Under the pieces are notes generated by a model that saw nothing but the letters and a program-made list of their open reading frames with translations, was not told the DNA's origin and did not search any database. From Phytoseiulus persimilis (taxonomy: Eukaryota; Arthropoda; Arachnida; Mesostigmata; Phytoseiidae), in assembly GCA_037576195.1 (NCBI GenBank), contig CM075103.1, positions 13,888,001 through 13,952,000 on the forward strand: 64,000 nucleotides of DNA, read 5' to 3'. Positions 13,801 through 26,210 of this stretch are shown here, piece after piece (position 1 is the stretch's first letter; each line of letters begins with the position of its first letter). A program made the translations under genes and the position numbers.

Positions 13801-16800
13801 GGTGAAGATTATCTGGCGGGGCTTTCGCCCCAGTTCGGAAAATATGTTTGACAAAGGAGCTTCTGCGCTCGTCGGCCCTTCCACTATTCGTGCATTGATT
13901 CAACTTTTGATCGGGCGAAAATCTGTGGAAAACAATCCACTGCTTGCTTTGACGGGCTGTAATGATGCGAATGCGAGATTGAGCCGAGATTGAGATTGGT
14001 TATAGTTATTCAGGGAGGGAAGGACACAATCAAGGCTCGTTCTGGCGCGACTCCGATGGCAGTTCTCGCCGCTAAGCTCACTTTGATCGACAAGACGGAT
14101 ATTCAAATTCTTGAGATAATCATGAACGGACCCTCCCTAGATCTCGTGAGCTCCATGTTGCATCTCCAAGTTCTCGGTCGACACTCAGCTCCTCCTCCAC
14201 TTTCGTCGTTTCTGGGAAATAGTCTCCGCGATACGCTCATAATCTTTCGAATCTTCTGGGGAACGACGTTGCGTGAACTCTCACTGATTGAAGTCGAATC
14301 AGCAGTCGCGGAAACCTAGATTTTGAGCCCAGCAGGAGAGTAAGCTGGTCTGCTTGATACGAGGAGCCCAGACGGACTGCCCGGAACATGGTCGGAACTT
14401 TGTAGCGGACAGTTCCAGTGGTGTTGTGGGTATTGATAAGCACGAAGATGCAGGGAGTTCAGGCTCGGATTGGTTCCGTGATTTGAACCTGGGTCTAAGG
14501 CCTCGCTTACACTGTCCAAATCCTGTGTTTCAAGCGAGCGGCCCAGGGCCGAGCGATCTCGCGTCGCCCAAGGGCGCCCGCGCACGTTTCAGGGATAGAA
14601 AACCGCATGGCCATCTCGAGTAAAGGCTGAGGGATCTATCTGGCCGCCTCTAAGAGCGACAGACTTCATCGTGAAGGTTCGTCAGCCGTCCATGCGTCAT
14701 TTTCGAGGGGTATTCATTCCGGAGAGGCGTTCATCAGAGAATTCACTGTACTAGGCCTGTTCAGGAATATTTGTGAGCTTGCATGCTTATGCGAGTCTTT
14801 GGCCCTAGTGATGACCAACTGGCATCGACCTTCCTCTCATCCTTTGATGGTGAATAGAATATGGTTTGGAAATAGATCAGGCCTCGCAAATTCCGTGAGA
14901 ATAATGGCAGTTTCCGATCGTGATACTCATCGCGGATGTATTTCTCACTGTTGTGATCACTAGGAGGACTTTAAGCATGGTCAAAGGACTTTGTGAACGA
15001 TGCGCTAGCCATACACTCAATTGTCGCATTCCAGATATATTCGTGTGACAGCTCCCCTCATGTTCGTCGTCGGCTGTTGGCTCCTGGTTCCGCTGATGTT
15101 CGACGGACCACTACAAGGTATCAGTCATCTCTAACTTTATTGTTCAGCCTTCGATGACGTACTTCCGGTTCTCGAGCGTCCCCTCCGGAGCGGCTCATGC
15201 ACGGCAAACAAGATCTTGTGGCTTGAGCGACCGGTCGGAGAGAGAGTACACTAAGGAAGATGATTTTCAAGATTGTTCCTCGTTCCAGTGGAGCATTATG
15301 GAGCGTTTTTCGAGACCTGTCAGCGTAATTGGTGGAGAGTTCTACTCCACATAAACAATTTGAGCGACTTCTTCGACATGGTGAGTGATGGATGACGACA
15401 CCGCTTCCCCCATCGCAATTTTCTTCGAGCTGCCAAATGTGCATTTCTAGCTCAGACTGTCATCGGAGCAAAGACCCCCAACAAACATTTACTACTCGAT
15501 TCGAATTCCGTTGCAGTGCTTGCAACACACTTGGTACGTTGGCGTCGACTGGCAGATTTACATGTTCATATGGGTACTCCCCATACTGATGACGAAGCGC
15601 CCTCGTCTGGCCCTCATTATTTCGGTTGTCTTGGTTCTGGTAACGTCCACGATCGTCTTCGCACAGGTTGGTCATGAAAAATTTCATTGTTTTCCGTCAA
15701 CTAGTCCCCTCTTCCGAACCCAACGTCCATGGCTCAACAGCCAGTGCTGGCTGATGGGTGTGAAGGTGGCGCGAGAAGATAACGGAGACCGTTCGGACAA
15801 GAGTTCTCTGAAGTATCCCTCCCCTCGACTATCAGTTTTCATTGCTGGCAAAGGAAACTTCATTCCCGATTCTTTGAGATCTCGGAGGATTCCGGAACCT
15901 CCGCCGCTCTCGACTGCGGGGGATCTCAATCATTAGTTTTCCCCTTCGCTTTCAGGCCTATGTTTACTCCTACCAACCTGTTTCGCTATACACTCAGCCA
16001 CAGTTATCGTAAGGGTTCTCAAGATACATAAACTATTGATATATGATCCTCTCTGCTAACTTCCGACACAACCGAGTTAGTGACGATGATGTTATGATAC
16101 TAATTGATAAAGATCTTCTGTGGCAGAGCAACGATGGAGATGATGAAAGCCATCTACTATCGGCCGCATGCGCACGTAGCGTCTTACGTCATCGGAGTCG
16201 TGATGGGCTACGTCATGGTGAACTGGAGCGAGCTCAAGCTCAGCGAGGTACAAGTCAACATGTGAATCCGTCTTTCAATCGATCCCCGATGCAATTCTCT
16301 TCCGTCCGACCTTGTGTCGGTTAACTCGATCACGTGTTCCAGTATCTCCGCTATTCCGGATGGACCATCTCCACGGCGGTTGCTCTGGCCGTCATCTTCA
16401 TACCGTATAAGTGGTTTGTAGCGAGCTCCATCCTCAGTTTTCAACTCGCATGAGAGAAATCATGCCTGTCGGGAATCAGTAAGCGGGATTCTCTCCGAAG
16501 TCGACGACAAATTTCTCAGAGGGCCTCGAATCTTGCGATTGCAGGTTCAGCGGCGCTCCTTGGAACGGTTTGGACTCGGCGGTATATGCCGGCTACGCGA
16601 AGACCGCCTGGGCTTTGACTTTATGTTGGTTGACGGTCGTCTGCGTTCGAGGTTACGGAGGTGGGTTCATTGGGTTTTTTTTCCTCGGACAGTCACTGTT
16701 CCTGTCACCGTGTCTATCAGATATTCCCCACAGCCTCCTGGGTTCAATCTCCTCCGGGGCCATGGTCGAGGCCTATGATTTCAGGAATCAGTAGAAGTCG

Positions 16801-17538
16801 TTCAGCGGATAACCGGGTGATCAGCTGAGCCAACCAAACATAGAGCCGAGGTCGAATATTTTCGGGATCGAGCTTTTCGTGGAATATTTTGCCTTGCCTG
16901 CCCTCCCCTCTATCTTGTATCGGAATCCAGAGCGGCACATCTCCATCTTGTCAGTGTCCGGAACCCCCATTTTTCCCATCGTCCCATTTTCCGCGGTCGG
17001 CTCTGGAACACGTGCGGTCCCGAATACCGGCTAAAGATTGATCTGAAGGGGGAAATCCCGAGGGTGGGTGGCGGAAAGCGTGCATCAGTGTTTCCGGTTT
17101 CCTTGATCAGAGTGAGGAGAGAATCGTCGTTTACAGGTCCCGTGAACTCTTTGCTCAGCTGGCGAGCACTTGTTCCCTTGAGCCGACTGACTTATGGAGC
17201 GTACCTGATACATTCGCCACTCTATCTCGTTCGGGCGGGGATTCTTCGCGAGAGGTTTTCCATTCAGCATTATCATCTGGTAGGACATTAACATTTCACA
17301 AAACTCCGTCCATCTCTACGCTCTCTGTCAAGGGTCTATCCAGCGTTATGATTCTCGAACTTCCTCCCTTCAGGTGATGGAGTTCTTCGGCTGCCTTACG
17401 ATGGCGTACCTGCTCGCGTATCTCATGTACTTGGTATGCGAAGCGCCTGTCGCTCGACTCGAAAAACTCGTGTTCGAAGGGACGAGAAAGAAAACCCGGG
17501 ACGAACCCTCGACAAGAGTCGTCGCCGTTAGGTTGTGA
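4846..17538 (+). CDS. nrf-6: NRF-6-like multi-pass membrane acyltransferase, 19 exons
   Basis: This is a 'nose resistant to fluoxetine' family protein: a secreted-type N-terminal NRF domain followed by a membrane acyltransferase-3 domain. In nematodes the family affects lipid/drug uptake; the substrate here is unknown. Exons read: 4846-5194, 10958-11051, 11404-11521, 11660-11780, 11874-11961, 12469-12572, 12788-12914, 13134-13198, 13363-13456, 13615-13710, 15035-15117, 15289-15380, 15517-15666, 15956-16008, 16127-16247, 16343-16410, 16545-16660, 17137-17279, 17374-17538. Every junction keeps phase and the sum is 2247 nt (748 aa, normal for the family). Residues 1-21 look like a signal peptide. 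Family motifs follow in order: PWALKLLDAMGRPPSGL, LGQYDQCL, FRGQYC, LRIGVCVPSTC, TNTQKLL, FFHGVR then WIILGHGY, SGFLLAYNYLE, NWWRVLLHINN, TWYVGVDWQIYM, ASYVIGVVMGY, SWRALVPLSRLTYGAYLIH and a final membrane helix with CEAPVARLEKL. Two donors (after 15666 and 16410) are weak (GTTGGT, GTGGTT) but preserve frame and family sequence. The start ATG is followed directly by the signal peptide. Confidence 0.93.
9397..9959 (-). CDS. Possible small gene nested in the NRF-6 intron, unknown function
   Basis: Two exons can be joined in phase on the minus strand. The first is 9959 down to 9763, from the first ATG, ending ATGAG before GTGAAT. The second is 9661 down to 9397, after an acceptor TTACAG. The product would be about 153 aa with motifs such as WKLWSTSS, FRGGEWVHNHEY and VMTGVCPSAGSARHSDS. 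A second splice choice is possible: GTGAGC after the ...KLR codons could lead to an exon near 9270-8938 encoding DLSELLELYNDFER and VTGTRNNVYDV. A related reading frame occurs at 10470-10769, which argues the frame was once selected. I do not recognise a family, and neither end is certain. Confidence 0.35.
10470..10769 (-). pseudogene. Diverged copy of the nested minus-strand gene
   Basis: The 3' part of the 9.4-kb candidate gene is repeated here. Compare FRGGGCYNQW and SGPCPFFGSAPHSH here with FRGGEWVHNHEY and TGVCPSAGSARHSDS there. The DNA similarity continues past both stop codons (10370-10520 resembles 9300-9480). The first exon of the 9.4-kb copy has no clear partner, so this is probably a partial or decayed duplicate. 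It could still be a short functional paralogue. Confidence 0.35.
11120..11296 (+). repeat. Two diverged copies of a ~70-base repeat in an NRF-6 intron
   Basis: The blocks 11120-11190 and 11229-11296 match from CCCTCGTATGGGAACAA / CCCTCGTTTGGAAACGA through AATGTCCTTCTTCTC / TATGTCCTTCTTGTTCTC to CATCATC. Both lie in the intron between exons 2 and 3 of the NRF-6 type gene. Confidence 0.7.
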
Positions 17539-20500
17539 CATTTCACTCGAGGATCGGTCAGGAGTGAGGCTTGTTGCCCTGGTAGCTTTCTGAATGATGT
17601 AACTAATCAACTGTACAAATTTAATTTATGAACGCTCTCCGATGCCAGCTGAATCGGAGAGGAGCACTGTACAAATTATCCAGTGATGTAGTAGACGGAG
17701 GAGGAGAGTCACCACTTGTAAACAGTATTCATCGATTGTGATGCCTGCGGAAATGGAAGCGGGGGCTCACAGACCGAGCTTGCCTGAAAAGGGGGAGGTC
17801 GGGGCTCTGAGCGAGAACAACCATATCTCACATTCCCTCATTTATCATGTAATCACATATGTTGTTTCCGAAACGCATTCAGCCGGGCGGGGAGAAGTCC
17901 GGCTGGCCGTCCTGCAGGTCAACTGCAGACAACTCATCGTTACGTCGAATAAATCGTTCCATGAACCGAAGAAACGGGTACAGTATTCGCGCAACGGCGC
18001 AGAAAAGCTGCAACCTCGTACAGGGAACTAACGAGGTTCGACCAAACGCCGTCCTGCGCGGTTCATCCACTGATGAAGATTTACAGTGAACGATCCAAAA
18101 TCAGTGGTTGTCGCTCGCCTCGACGTTTGCGGAGCTTTCTCGCCCCCGCTGCACGAGAGTTCCATGGAGTGGAAAATCACTCAACGGAGGCAGACGTAAG
18201 AGCCTGTCCACATTGTTTTCTGACGTCGACGTTCGACTCACATCGATACCTCCATTTGGAGAAAAGTGGAGAGAAACATACTCATTGTAGCCTGGTGACG
18301 GAGAATCCCATCCCAGCCGACTCTCATCACTGCGTATCACATTACCGTTGAGAACTCGAGAGGTGCTGATGGAGCCCCCATGCAAAACGCCGGAATGCGG
18401 CGTGTTGCAGGGTTGTTGCGGTGGTTCTGACGCCCACTTAATTTCTCTCACAATCAGAAATAATTCCGTTCGAAACATGAGAATCGGCTGGAGATCATCA
18501 ATCACCTTCAGTCCTGGGGTCCGCGAAGCAGCAATGCGGAGCTAATTGCGTCGGCGCTGATGTTAGAGTCTTCGATGCTGCCGTTCTCCGGATTTTTCCG
18601 CGTCGAAATCTTTAACGCTTCCCCCTCTAGCATTGGATTGCTTCGTCTTCCAGAGTGATTGGCTTTTGCCCTTCCGGACGACCATAGGAACTCGACTCCG
18701 AGCCCCCTCGCGTAACGCGAAATCGCGCTGTTACCGTTATTTTGATCGTGGATTTCGATCAGTGATCGAAAAAACCTCTCCATTGCAGCGAGTCAAGTAT
18801 TGAGATGAATCATGCAAACGTCAATTCTCCATGATCCCATCCTTACCGTCCAACAACTCCGTCGAGTACTGCCAAGGAAGACATTCTCGAGCTCTCGGAA
18901 CTCACGAGCGTGTGTGGATCTGAGTCTCACTCCGGAGCGGAATCGGAATCCTCCGTGAGGTGAACTGCGTGGGCGAAGATCCGCAGCCTAGAATCGATTG
19001 CTCTGCACGAGAGGTTATTTAATGGGAGCCATGCGATCTAGACCAGCAACAGCAGCCCCCACACGTGCAGACGGTCTTTCTAACGAGAATTCCTCGAGTT
19101 CACCGTTGTTGAGTCCGATCGAAACGAGAAAATTTGTATCAGCGCTACAAACTTTCTCGGGCTCAGGTGAAATATTCTTTTCCCGACCTCGTACTGTGAA
19201 CGGGCATCTTGGAATATCCGGGCTCGACCTCACAACTCCAAGCGGAAGCTGGAGCAGGTTCCGAATCTTGCTTGGTTTCGCCCAGTCCTCTGATGATGAC
19301 GATGGAGAGAGTTCCGACAGATCCAACAAGTTCATAGAGACCATGGACATTCTGCAAGACGAATTTTGCCAACTGATGATTGCATGAGGATCACCTCAAC
19401 GGGGTAGGAATTTCCACCGGGCGCTCTAGAAAAAGACTGAGCGAATCTGCCTCAGTGCAATGAGCACGTTTGCTCGCAACGGAATGAAGTCAGGGAAATC
19501 AGAACAGTTTTTCAGGATCACTGTTCGAACCTTTAGTAGAGGGAGACCAATACCACAGAATACGGTGAACAAGGTGAAAGCGGGACAACCAGAGTGACTG
19601 TGCATCCGCCGCTTCCAGAGTCCCATTCGATTGACATTCTCGTCAGCAAGCCTGTTGGTCTAGCTATGTCAATCTTTTTTTCGTGGGAAATCGATTAACG
19701 CGAACGCTTCCCACAGGATTCACGATTCTCTTTACTCTAACCGGATACAGTTTGCCCTGAAAAAATTCTCGTTCGCCGGGCTTTCGCGATGATAGGCATT
19801 AGATTGACGAGAGCTATGATTGCTTCTATGCCTGACGTCAAGGCTGTAGTCCGAGCCGTGTCACAGCACGAGACTCCGAGGAGAGTAACTTGCGAAAAAT
19901 CAACGAAGTGACGATAAGTAGAGCTCCCATATGACCGAACAATTTTTCGCGAAAAGCGGACATTCGTCCAGCGGAAATTTTGCCTGAAACCGGTCAAGGA
20001 GGCGGACATGCAAATTTCAGACTTTCTCTAGATAAATTGAGCATTTGAGAGGATTGAATGAGGACCCCTTTTATCGGAATAGCTTAGGTACGTCACAGGC
20101 TTTTTATACGTCGAAAAGTAGGTCCGAATAAACTGAATCGATAAGGGCCTTTTTGTGTTCGATCGTGACAAGCTATGTCTCCTGTCCGAAAAAAGGTTCT
20201 TGTACATGGAAAAGAGACGGGTCATCGACTTGAGGTTTCAGCGAGAGCTGTCCGCAGGTTTTACTTTTATCTTCGAGACGAACAATTTGATTTCCTCAAA
20301 AATTTTCATGAGGGTGGAATGCGGTGCTCAGAAATGTACCCCAGCGTGTAATCACTGGCTCAGGTGGTTTCATATCGACGAGGCCGCCAGAGGGCATTAC
20401 CTCCATCGCTCCGCAGATGAAGAGCAAGGACCGATATTCCGGCTGCTGGAAAACCGCTCTCCACTCATTCCCTTACAATCCCGGAATCATTTCGCGCTCT

Positions 20501-20700
20501 GTTGCCCGACAAACGGACGGAAAAGGACATGTCCGGTCATATGGGAGCTTTAACGATAAGTCATCAGAACTCCTGGAGTTCAGAAACTGCGATTCGTCAC
20601 CTCTGAGTCTTTGTGGTAGACCCTCGGGCATGTTTTGCGTTCCATTCAGGAAAGGCGCCTTGCATTTTTCGGGCATTGTCGATGCCGCTCGGTGAGCCGG
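17539..20700. other. Region without a recognised gene between NRF-6 and GPDH
   Basis: Open frames of 60-135 codons occur on both strands, none with a known motif. The minus strand has two frames with hydrophobic stretches (19426-19626 and 19737-20009, the latter with ALTSGIEAIIALVNLMPII), which could be exons of a membrane protein. I could not join them into a convincing chain. A plus-strand frame at 18998-19387 is acidic near its end (SSDDDDGESSDRSNK) and overlaps a minus-strand frame of similar length. Confidence 0.4.
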
Positions 20701-20735
20701 TTCTGACCGTCGGTAGAAGTCTCAAATGGGTTTAA

Positions 20736-20834
20736 AAAATGCTCTCCGGCCCAGGGAAGTACAACAGCCGCCATGATTTCCTTCCGGTATGATACTTCGT
20801 TGATTTTCACACTCAGAGCCAAATTCTGTTCCAT
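20736..20834 (-). pseudogene. mariner/Tc1-type transposase fragment
   Basis: The minus strand encodes about 33 residues including SVKINEVSYRKEIMAAVVLPW and then AGEHF. This resembles the start of the DDE half of mariner/Tc1-like transposases, where a 'Y-x-x-x-I/L-x-x-V-x-LPW' segment precedes the second catalytic Asp. The frame loses similarity right after AGEHF, so only a remnant remains. A related remnant lies at 27583-27673. Confidence 0.5.
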
Positions 20835-21812
20835 CGATTTATTGTCGGAGATCTCGGGCAGGGTTCCCTATTTGAATTCCCTTGCCCCAATGGACTGAAC
20901 GCTGCTCTTCGACAGGAAGGGACAGGAGTCTCAATCGTACGACTGAACCAGCGATAGATCCAGGATGGTTCGCGAGCCATTTGGGTCCTTGAGTTCGGAA
21001 TGTGATCACTGAATATATTATCTTGATGTTTTAATCTGTGAAATTTCATCGGTGATGGAAAAACTCTCGTCGTGCTCGCTTTTGCGTGAAGTGCGAAGAC
21101 GGTCTGCGCTGTATTTGAACTTTCACAGGATTCGCAGGATTTCACAGGACGTGGGACGCTTCGTTCTGGGAAGTCAATCTTGCATTCATTGTCCGAATAG
21201 AATCCTCAGAGGGAGGTGCAAACCCTGGATACAAGATATCTCCGGACTCGATACTCTCTTCTGGTGATTTCTCAATGCAGTTCGAACCCAACTAAATGTT
21301 TCCCTCCCGAGACCTGACTCAGTTGTCTTTCCGCATGATACAATGTTGAGCTTCGGCGTTCAAACAACGACCAACGCTCCGATTCCTCGGCATCGCTTCC
21401 TCCGTTAAAAATCCCCCACCCCCCCTGTGTTTGTCTGTTTTTCGATCCGCCTGCGAACTGATGGAAAATCTCCGATTGATTCAGGTATGTCCGTTCATCA
21501 ACAGAATGCGGTCATTGTTCGATGCTTCGAGGAAGCCCGAGGCGAAACAGCTCTCTCGAACTATGAACCGATTTTGGAATGCTCCGGCTCGTCGTAATCG
21601 GGAGCTCGAAGCCCTCGAGGGGTGCGATCGATCGAGCACCTGAAAAATGGGGAGCGGGGCTGGGAAGTTTCTGAACGCTCTATTACCGAGCTCATCGAGT
21701 TCAGCTCAGAAACCATCCCGAAGGGTTGATTCGAGAGAGCGGGAATGGAGAGGTCTACTCAGGGAGCGATGGCGAAGAAAGCACCTCCTCCGATTCACGG
21801 CGAGTGCAGATG

Positions 21813-21820
21813 TATAAAAA
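21813..21820 (+). promoter_or_regulatory. TATA box of GPDH copy 1
   Basis: TATAAAAA lies 112 bases upstream of the start codon. About 25-30 bases downstream, GCAGTTTCAC near 21836-21845 is a reasonable arthropod initiator, giving a 5' untranslated region of about 85 bases. The same element is conserved in copy 2 at 29124. Confidence 0.65.
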
Positions 21821-21924
21821 GGGTTCCGACCGGAGCAGTTTCACTCGGTCTCCGACTTCGGACTCAACAGCTCCTACAATCGTTTCACGACTCACTTCGA
21901 CGTCTCTCCTCAACAAGAGAAATC

Positions 21925-23845
21925 ATGGTTCAGAAAGTCGCAATCGTCGGCTCGGGAAACTGGTGAGTAAACCTCCGGTCCTCGCCCTCAGCGGAAAGCC
22001 ACGTCGGTCGATTCTCACTCGAGAATTTGATCCGAGTTGAGACAAGCGAAAACCCATTCTCAACGAGGAACCAGTTCTGGCTCGAATCGTTGTTCCGTTG
22101 CCCGACTTCATCTGGCGGTCGAACTTCCTTGCCCCCCCCCCTCTCTGAGTTCGACTCGAGAGAATCGCAACTCGAGATTTCCTCTCTCGAAAATCAGGAA
22201 CGTTCGACCACCGGGTTTTAACGCTTTTCTTCTGATTTCAGGGGCTCGGTTATCGCCCGAATCGTCGGAAACAACGTGGTCACGCAGCCCGAACTCTTCG
22301 ATCCGACGGTGAACATCTACGTTTACGAGGAGCTGGTCAATGGCAGGAAGCTCACGGAGATCATCAACACTGAGCATGAGAATGTCAAGTATCTGCCAGG
22401 ATTCAAGGTAAAATAATTCATTCCACTGCGAGCGAACTTGTTTTGGCTGTGTCGGGGTCTTTGCCCATCAGTAGGATGGAGAGTCGACTTGGAGTTCATC
22501 ACGTGTTGACATCTAACGAGATCCTCGGGTTGCAGATCCCTGCGAACGTGGTGGCCATCCCTAACGTGGTTGAAGCCTGCAAGGATGCTGATATCATAAT
22601 ATTCGTCTTGCCTCACAAGTTTGTGAAGCCTACCTGCACTCCTCTCGTTGGCAAGATTAAGAACACGGCCGTCGGACTGTCTCTCATCAAAGGTGAGGAA
22701 TGTTTTGCGATGCTCATCGACTGATTCAATTCGGACTCAACGTGCGAGGCTGCTCTAGAGGGAAAAATTCTCCAAGCGAGGGTGAGGAAATGCTTATCTT
22801 CATTTTTCCCGATTCCAGGTTTCGACATCGTGCCGGGGAAAGGCACTGTGCTGATCTCGAACGTCATCAAGGAGCTTCTAAACATTCCCTGCGGAGTTCT
22901 GATGGGCGCAAACCTGGCGAACGAGGTGAGTCTTCGGAGCAGCTCTTCACGGGGATGTGCTCCTGTCTTGCTCCTCACCGAAGAATACTCCCCGATACTG
23001 TTGAGTAATCAAAGCTTTTCTACCACAGGTCGCCGCGGAAAACTTCTGTGAAGCAACACTCGGTGTCAAATGTCGTGAGACAGGGAAGCTCCTAAAGAAG
23101 TTGGTGCAGACCAATTTCTTCAGGATTCGCATTACCGACGACATATCTGCCATTGAGATTTGCGGCTCCATCAAAAATATCGTCGCGTGCGGAGCCGGTT
23201 TCGTTGACGGCCTTGGTTTGGGTGACAACACAAAGGCTGCTGTTATTCGACTCGGACTGAAGGAAATGATCGCTTTCGCAAACGAATACTATCCCGGAGC
23301 TAAGCTGGACACCTTTTTCGAGAGCTGTGGAGTGGCTGATCTGGTTACGACCTGCTACGGTAAGTTGACTCTTCGTGCGAAATGCCTGATCATAAAGCCG
23401 ACGAAACAGCCTGGGCATTGCGTTCAAGGATCTTCTCCCCCTTACAATGTTTTCGTCTCCCTCCTTCGAAGGTGGTCGTAATCGTAGGGTCTCGGAGGCT
23501 TTCGTCAGAGCGGGCGGCAAGAAGACGCTCGAGGAACTCGAGAAAGAAATGCTGAATGGACAGAAGTTGCAGGGCCCGGAAACCGCAGCCGAGGTGAGAG
23601 GGATTTCCGAGAGAGAGGGAAAGAAAGGAAAAAAGAGAGAGAGCGTGCAATGCTGCATCGATAGGGTTGGGATCGCCCAGTAGATTCAACGCGCCTCGCT
23701 TCCATTGCAGGTTTATGAAATGCTCAAGCTCAACGAGCAGCTCGATAAGTTCCCGTTATTCGTTGCGGTGCACCGAATCTGCATCGGAGAGCTCGCACCA
23801 GGAGAGATGGTCGAATGCATTCGCAACCATCCTGAGCACGTGTGA
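21925..23845 (+). CDS. Gpdh1: Glycerol-3-phosphate dehydrogenase [NAD+], cytosolic, copy 1
   Basis: The enzyme interconverts dihydroxyacetone phosphate and sn-glycerol 3-phosphate with NADH in the cytosol. This links glycolysis to glycerolipid synthesis and to the glycerophosphate shuttle. Exons: 21925-21962, 22242-22407, 22536-22692, 22819-22925, 23029-23359, 23472-23593, 23711-23845. All have GT-AG ends in phase; the sum is 1056 nt (351 aa, normal length). The NAD-binding loop GSGNWG is split by intron 1. FVLPHKF and SLIKGFD follow in the Rossmann domain. [13 protein letters not shown] contains the catalytic Lys (about residue 205), and GDNTKAA and [11 protein letters not shown] mark the substrate/NAD site. 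No residue expected in the active site is missing. The start is the only ATG that places the dinucleotide-binding loop at the N-terminus. The protein appears identical to that of the second copy at 29236. Confidence 0.97.
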
Positions 23846-24096
23846 AATCCCGCCTGCTAAGTTTGTTCCGACTGATCGACCTGCGAACCGAAACTGGAAC
23901 CCGTTAGATTCGACTCCCAAAAACCTCATCGGTGCTCGTCGAGCTGAATGTTATAATAATTCGACATTGTTAACAAAAGTCCTCTTAGAAAGTATCCTCA
24001 AGCTCCACGCAGGAGCGACACTAGATCGCTGCAACCCGTGCTCCTGTTCATCATGGCCTGTTCTGTTAAGCCGAGTCGTGTTTTGCCTTGTTTCAC

Positions 24097-24102
24097 AATA
24101 AA
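24097..24102 (+). terminator. Polyadenylation signal of GPDH copy 1
   Basis: AATAAA lies about 250 bases after the stop codon and is conserved in sequence and position in copy 2 (31418). Confidence 0.7.
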
Positions 24103-24345
24103 CTTCTTCAGTTTCGATTATCTCTGCATTCTCATTGATTATCCCGATTCCCATCGTGTCCGCGTCGCAGATCCCGGATAGCCGGCTCGGAAGAGTCATG
24201 AGGCTCGGTCAACAGTCATCAAATCTTGAAAGGATGAGCCGCTCGGGCACGAAGCTCTAAACTATTTTTTCTCAGAGCCAGGCTGAGCGATGCGAGTCGG
24301 TATGAGTACTTCCCGTGCCGGCGGCATGAGTCGTCTGATTGGGCC

Positions 24346-26210
24346 ATTCTTGGGAGTGGTCGAAAAACGTTCTTTAACTGAGCCGCAGTGGGAAGTATCG
24401 GTGTTCGACCCAACCACACTCGCTCGGGAAAATGTCAACGTTGCAGCGCGAACCTCGTCGTGCTTCCGATGCGCGACGTGGACCTCACCGGACCTCAGAG
24501 AGTCGAAGTTTGTGATTTCTGGAAGATATACCGCTTCGCCAAGTCCACGGGTTGTCAAAGTGTGGGGTCGAGCTCAAAGTACTCCAAGATCTGGGAGATG
24601 AGGGGCCATTTTTTCAACCATAAATATACCCTGAATTCACAGTCATCGATGGAGTTTTCAGGATCTGGCGTTTTTCCGTAATAAACGGAACCTTGGTACA
24701 TCGTACAAAATCATCGCGATTCACGAGCGGGCACACAACCAAGAGTCCCAGTGATGTTTTCAGTTCCTCATCTCCTAGATTTTAGGGTAGTATATCTGCG
24801 TCTAATGGATCGCTGACTCTTGGATCTCAGTCACGAGTGAACTTTCACGAATGGTCAGTCGGGAAGCCGGTTCAGAATAGTTCCATGTGGACGAGGTAAT
24901 AGTTCCGGCTGTGGCCCAGTTTTCGAGTCTGGGAGCAGTTTCATAAAAGGACCGATCCGAATGAATCATGTTCCGTTACCTTGCGGGAGCCATGACTCGG
25001 CACCCTTCCGAGCGGTTCGTGCGCGTTTCTTGGCGATTCGAATTCCAAAACCGAAATCTCCCGCAAGCGCAGCGAGCCGTACCCGATAGCAGGGGCAAAA
25101 GTATTACAGCCTCTGCGCTGGAATCGGCCTCGCGCGGAAATCGGCAAGCATAAATCCCGACCAGGAAACGGTTGGATAAGCTGCAAGCATTAAGCCGTGT
25201 ACACAACATTGTGACGGGGAGAATCCGAAAGCTAGAGAGCGAGTCCGCGGCGTGTAGAATCCTTCGCAGCAGGTGGTCTGATGTGTTCAACGAGTCAGAG
25301 ATGTTTTTTCCTGGAGGCGAAAGATCTCTCCCCCGTAGAAACGCGTTTGCTCCGTGTGTGCACCGTGTTCACGATGTACTCTCATCACCGGAACTTCCGG
25401 AGCGCAAAGTCGGGGAGGATGCTTTTTTCCAATTTCTAGGCGAAAAAACAAATGCCTGAATCGCTCGAGAGGGTGCCCAAAAGGGCATCCAGAGAGAAAC
25501 GCAACGTGAGTCCAAAGAGAGTGCTCCAAAGACCAACAACAGCCAGAACTGTTATTTGTTTCCATGCTTTTACCGCAGAAATGCGTTCTACTACGGAAGT
25601 GAATACTGGGGTGTAATTGGCAGTAGATAGAAAATATCGGAGAGGAAGAACCGAAGCGGGAGGCCTTTAAGATGGCGGTCGTAGCGGGGTGAATCTGAAT
25701 TTCATTCATGTCATTTCACGATTGGGATTTAACGATACGCAGATATTTGGTTCGGATGAGGGCATGGGAGATAGCAGACGACTAAGTTTCGGAAATTTGA
25801 AGCACTTGCTCATGGGCGTTCGAACCGTGGAGCACGGAGCGTGCTCCCATGCCGGCCGAGGACAATCGACAGAAAGATTCACGTGAAAAAGGTCGAGAAA
25901 TGAAGAAAAAAAAAGCGGTAACCTACGGTGATTACTCTAATATCAACCGGGCCTGCATAACAAGACTTACCGTTCTATTCAGGAGAAAAATCGATGACAC
26001 ATAAACGAATACATCCAATCCATGGACAGAGGACATACTAATGGCAAATATGGATTCATCGCTCATACTCAACGATTCCAGCTGTGCCTCCTATGTTGTG
26101 GAATACATTAATAAGAGCAATCGCGGTATGTTCAATCTACGTCGGCAGTGCCATGAATTACGCGCTCGGAAGGACGAAGAATATCTTTCGACTGACTCAA
26201 CTGATGTGCC
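24346..26210. other. Inter-unit spacer, diverged duplicated sequence
   Basis: Up to about 25456 parts of this stretch match sequence downstream of GPDH copy 2. Beyond that I see only short frames without motifs. No RNA gene or regulatory site was recognised. Confidence 0.5.

Larger units (their letters stand above)
20736..25456. repeat. Tandem duplication unit A containing GPDH copy 1
   Basis: This block matches 27583-32828 in the same order and orientation, with an identity that varies sharply along its length. The upstream part (20870-21340) is about 95% by eye and 21340-21485 is clearly lower. The gene core (about 21486-24200) differs at only a handful of positions. Beyond 24350 the match is patchy (for example 25160-25456 against 32530-32828). 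Confidence 0.85.
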
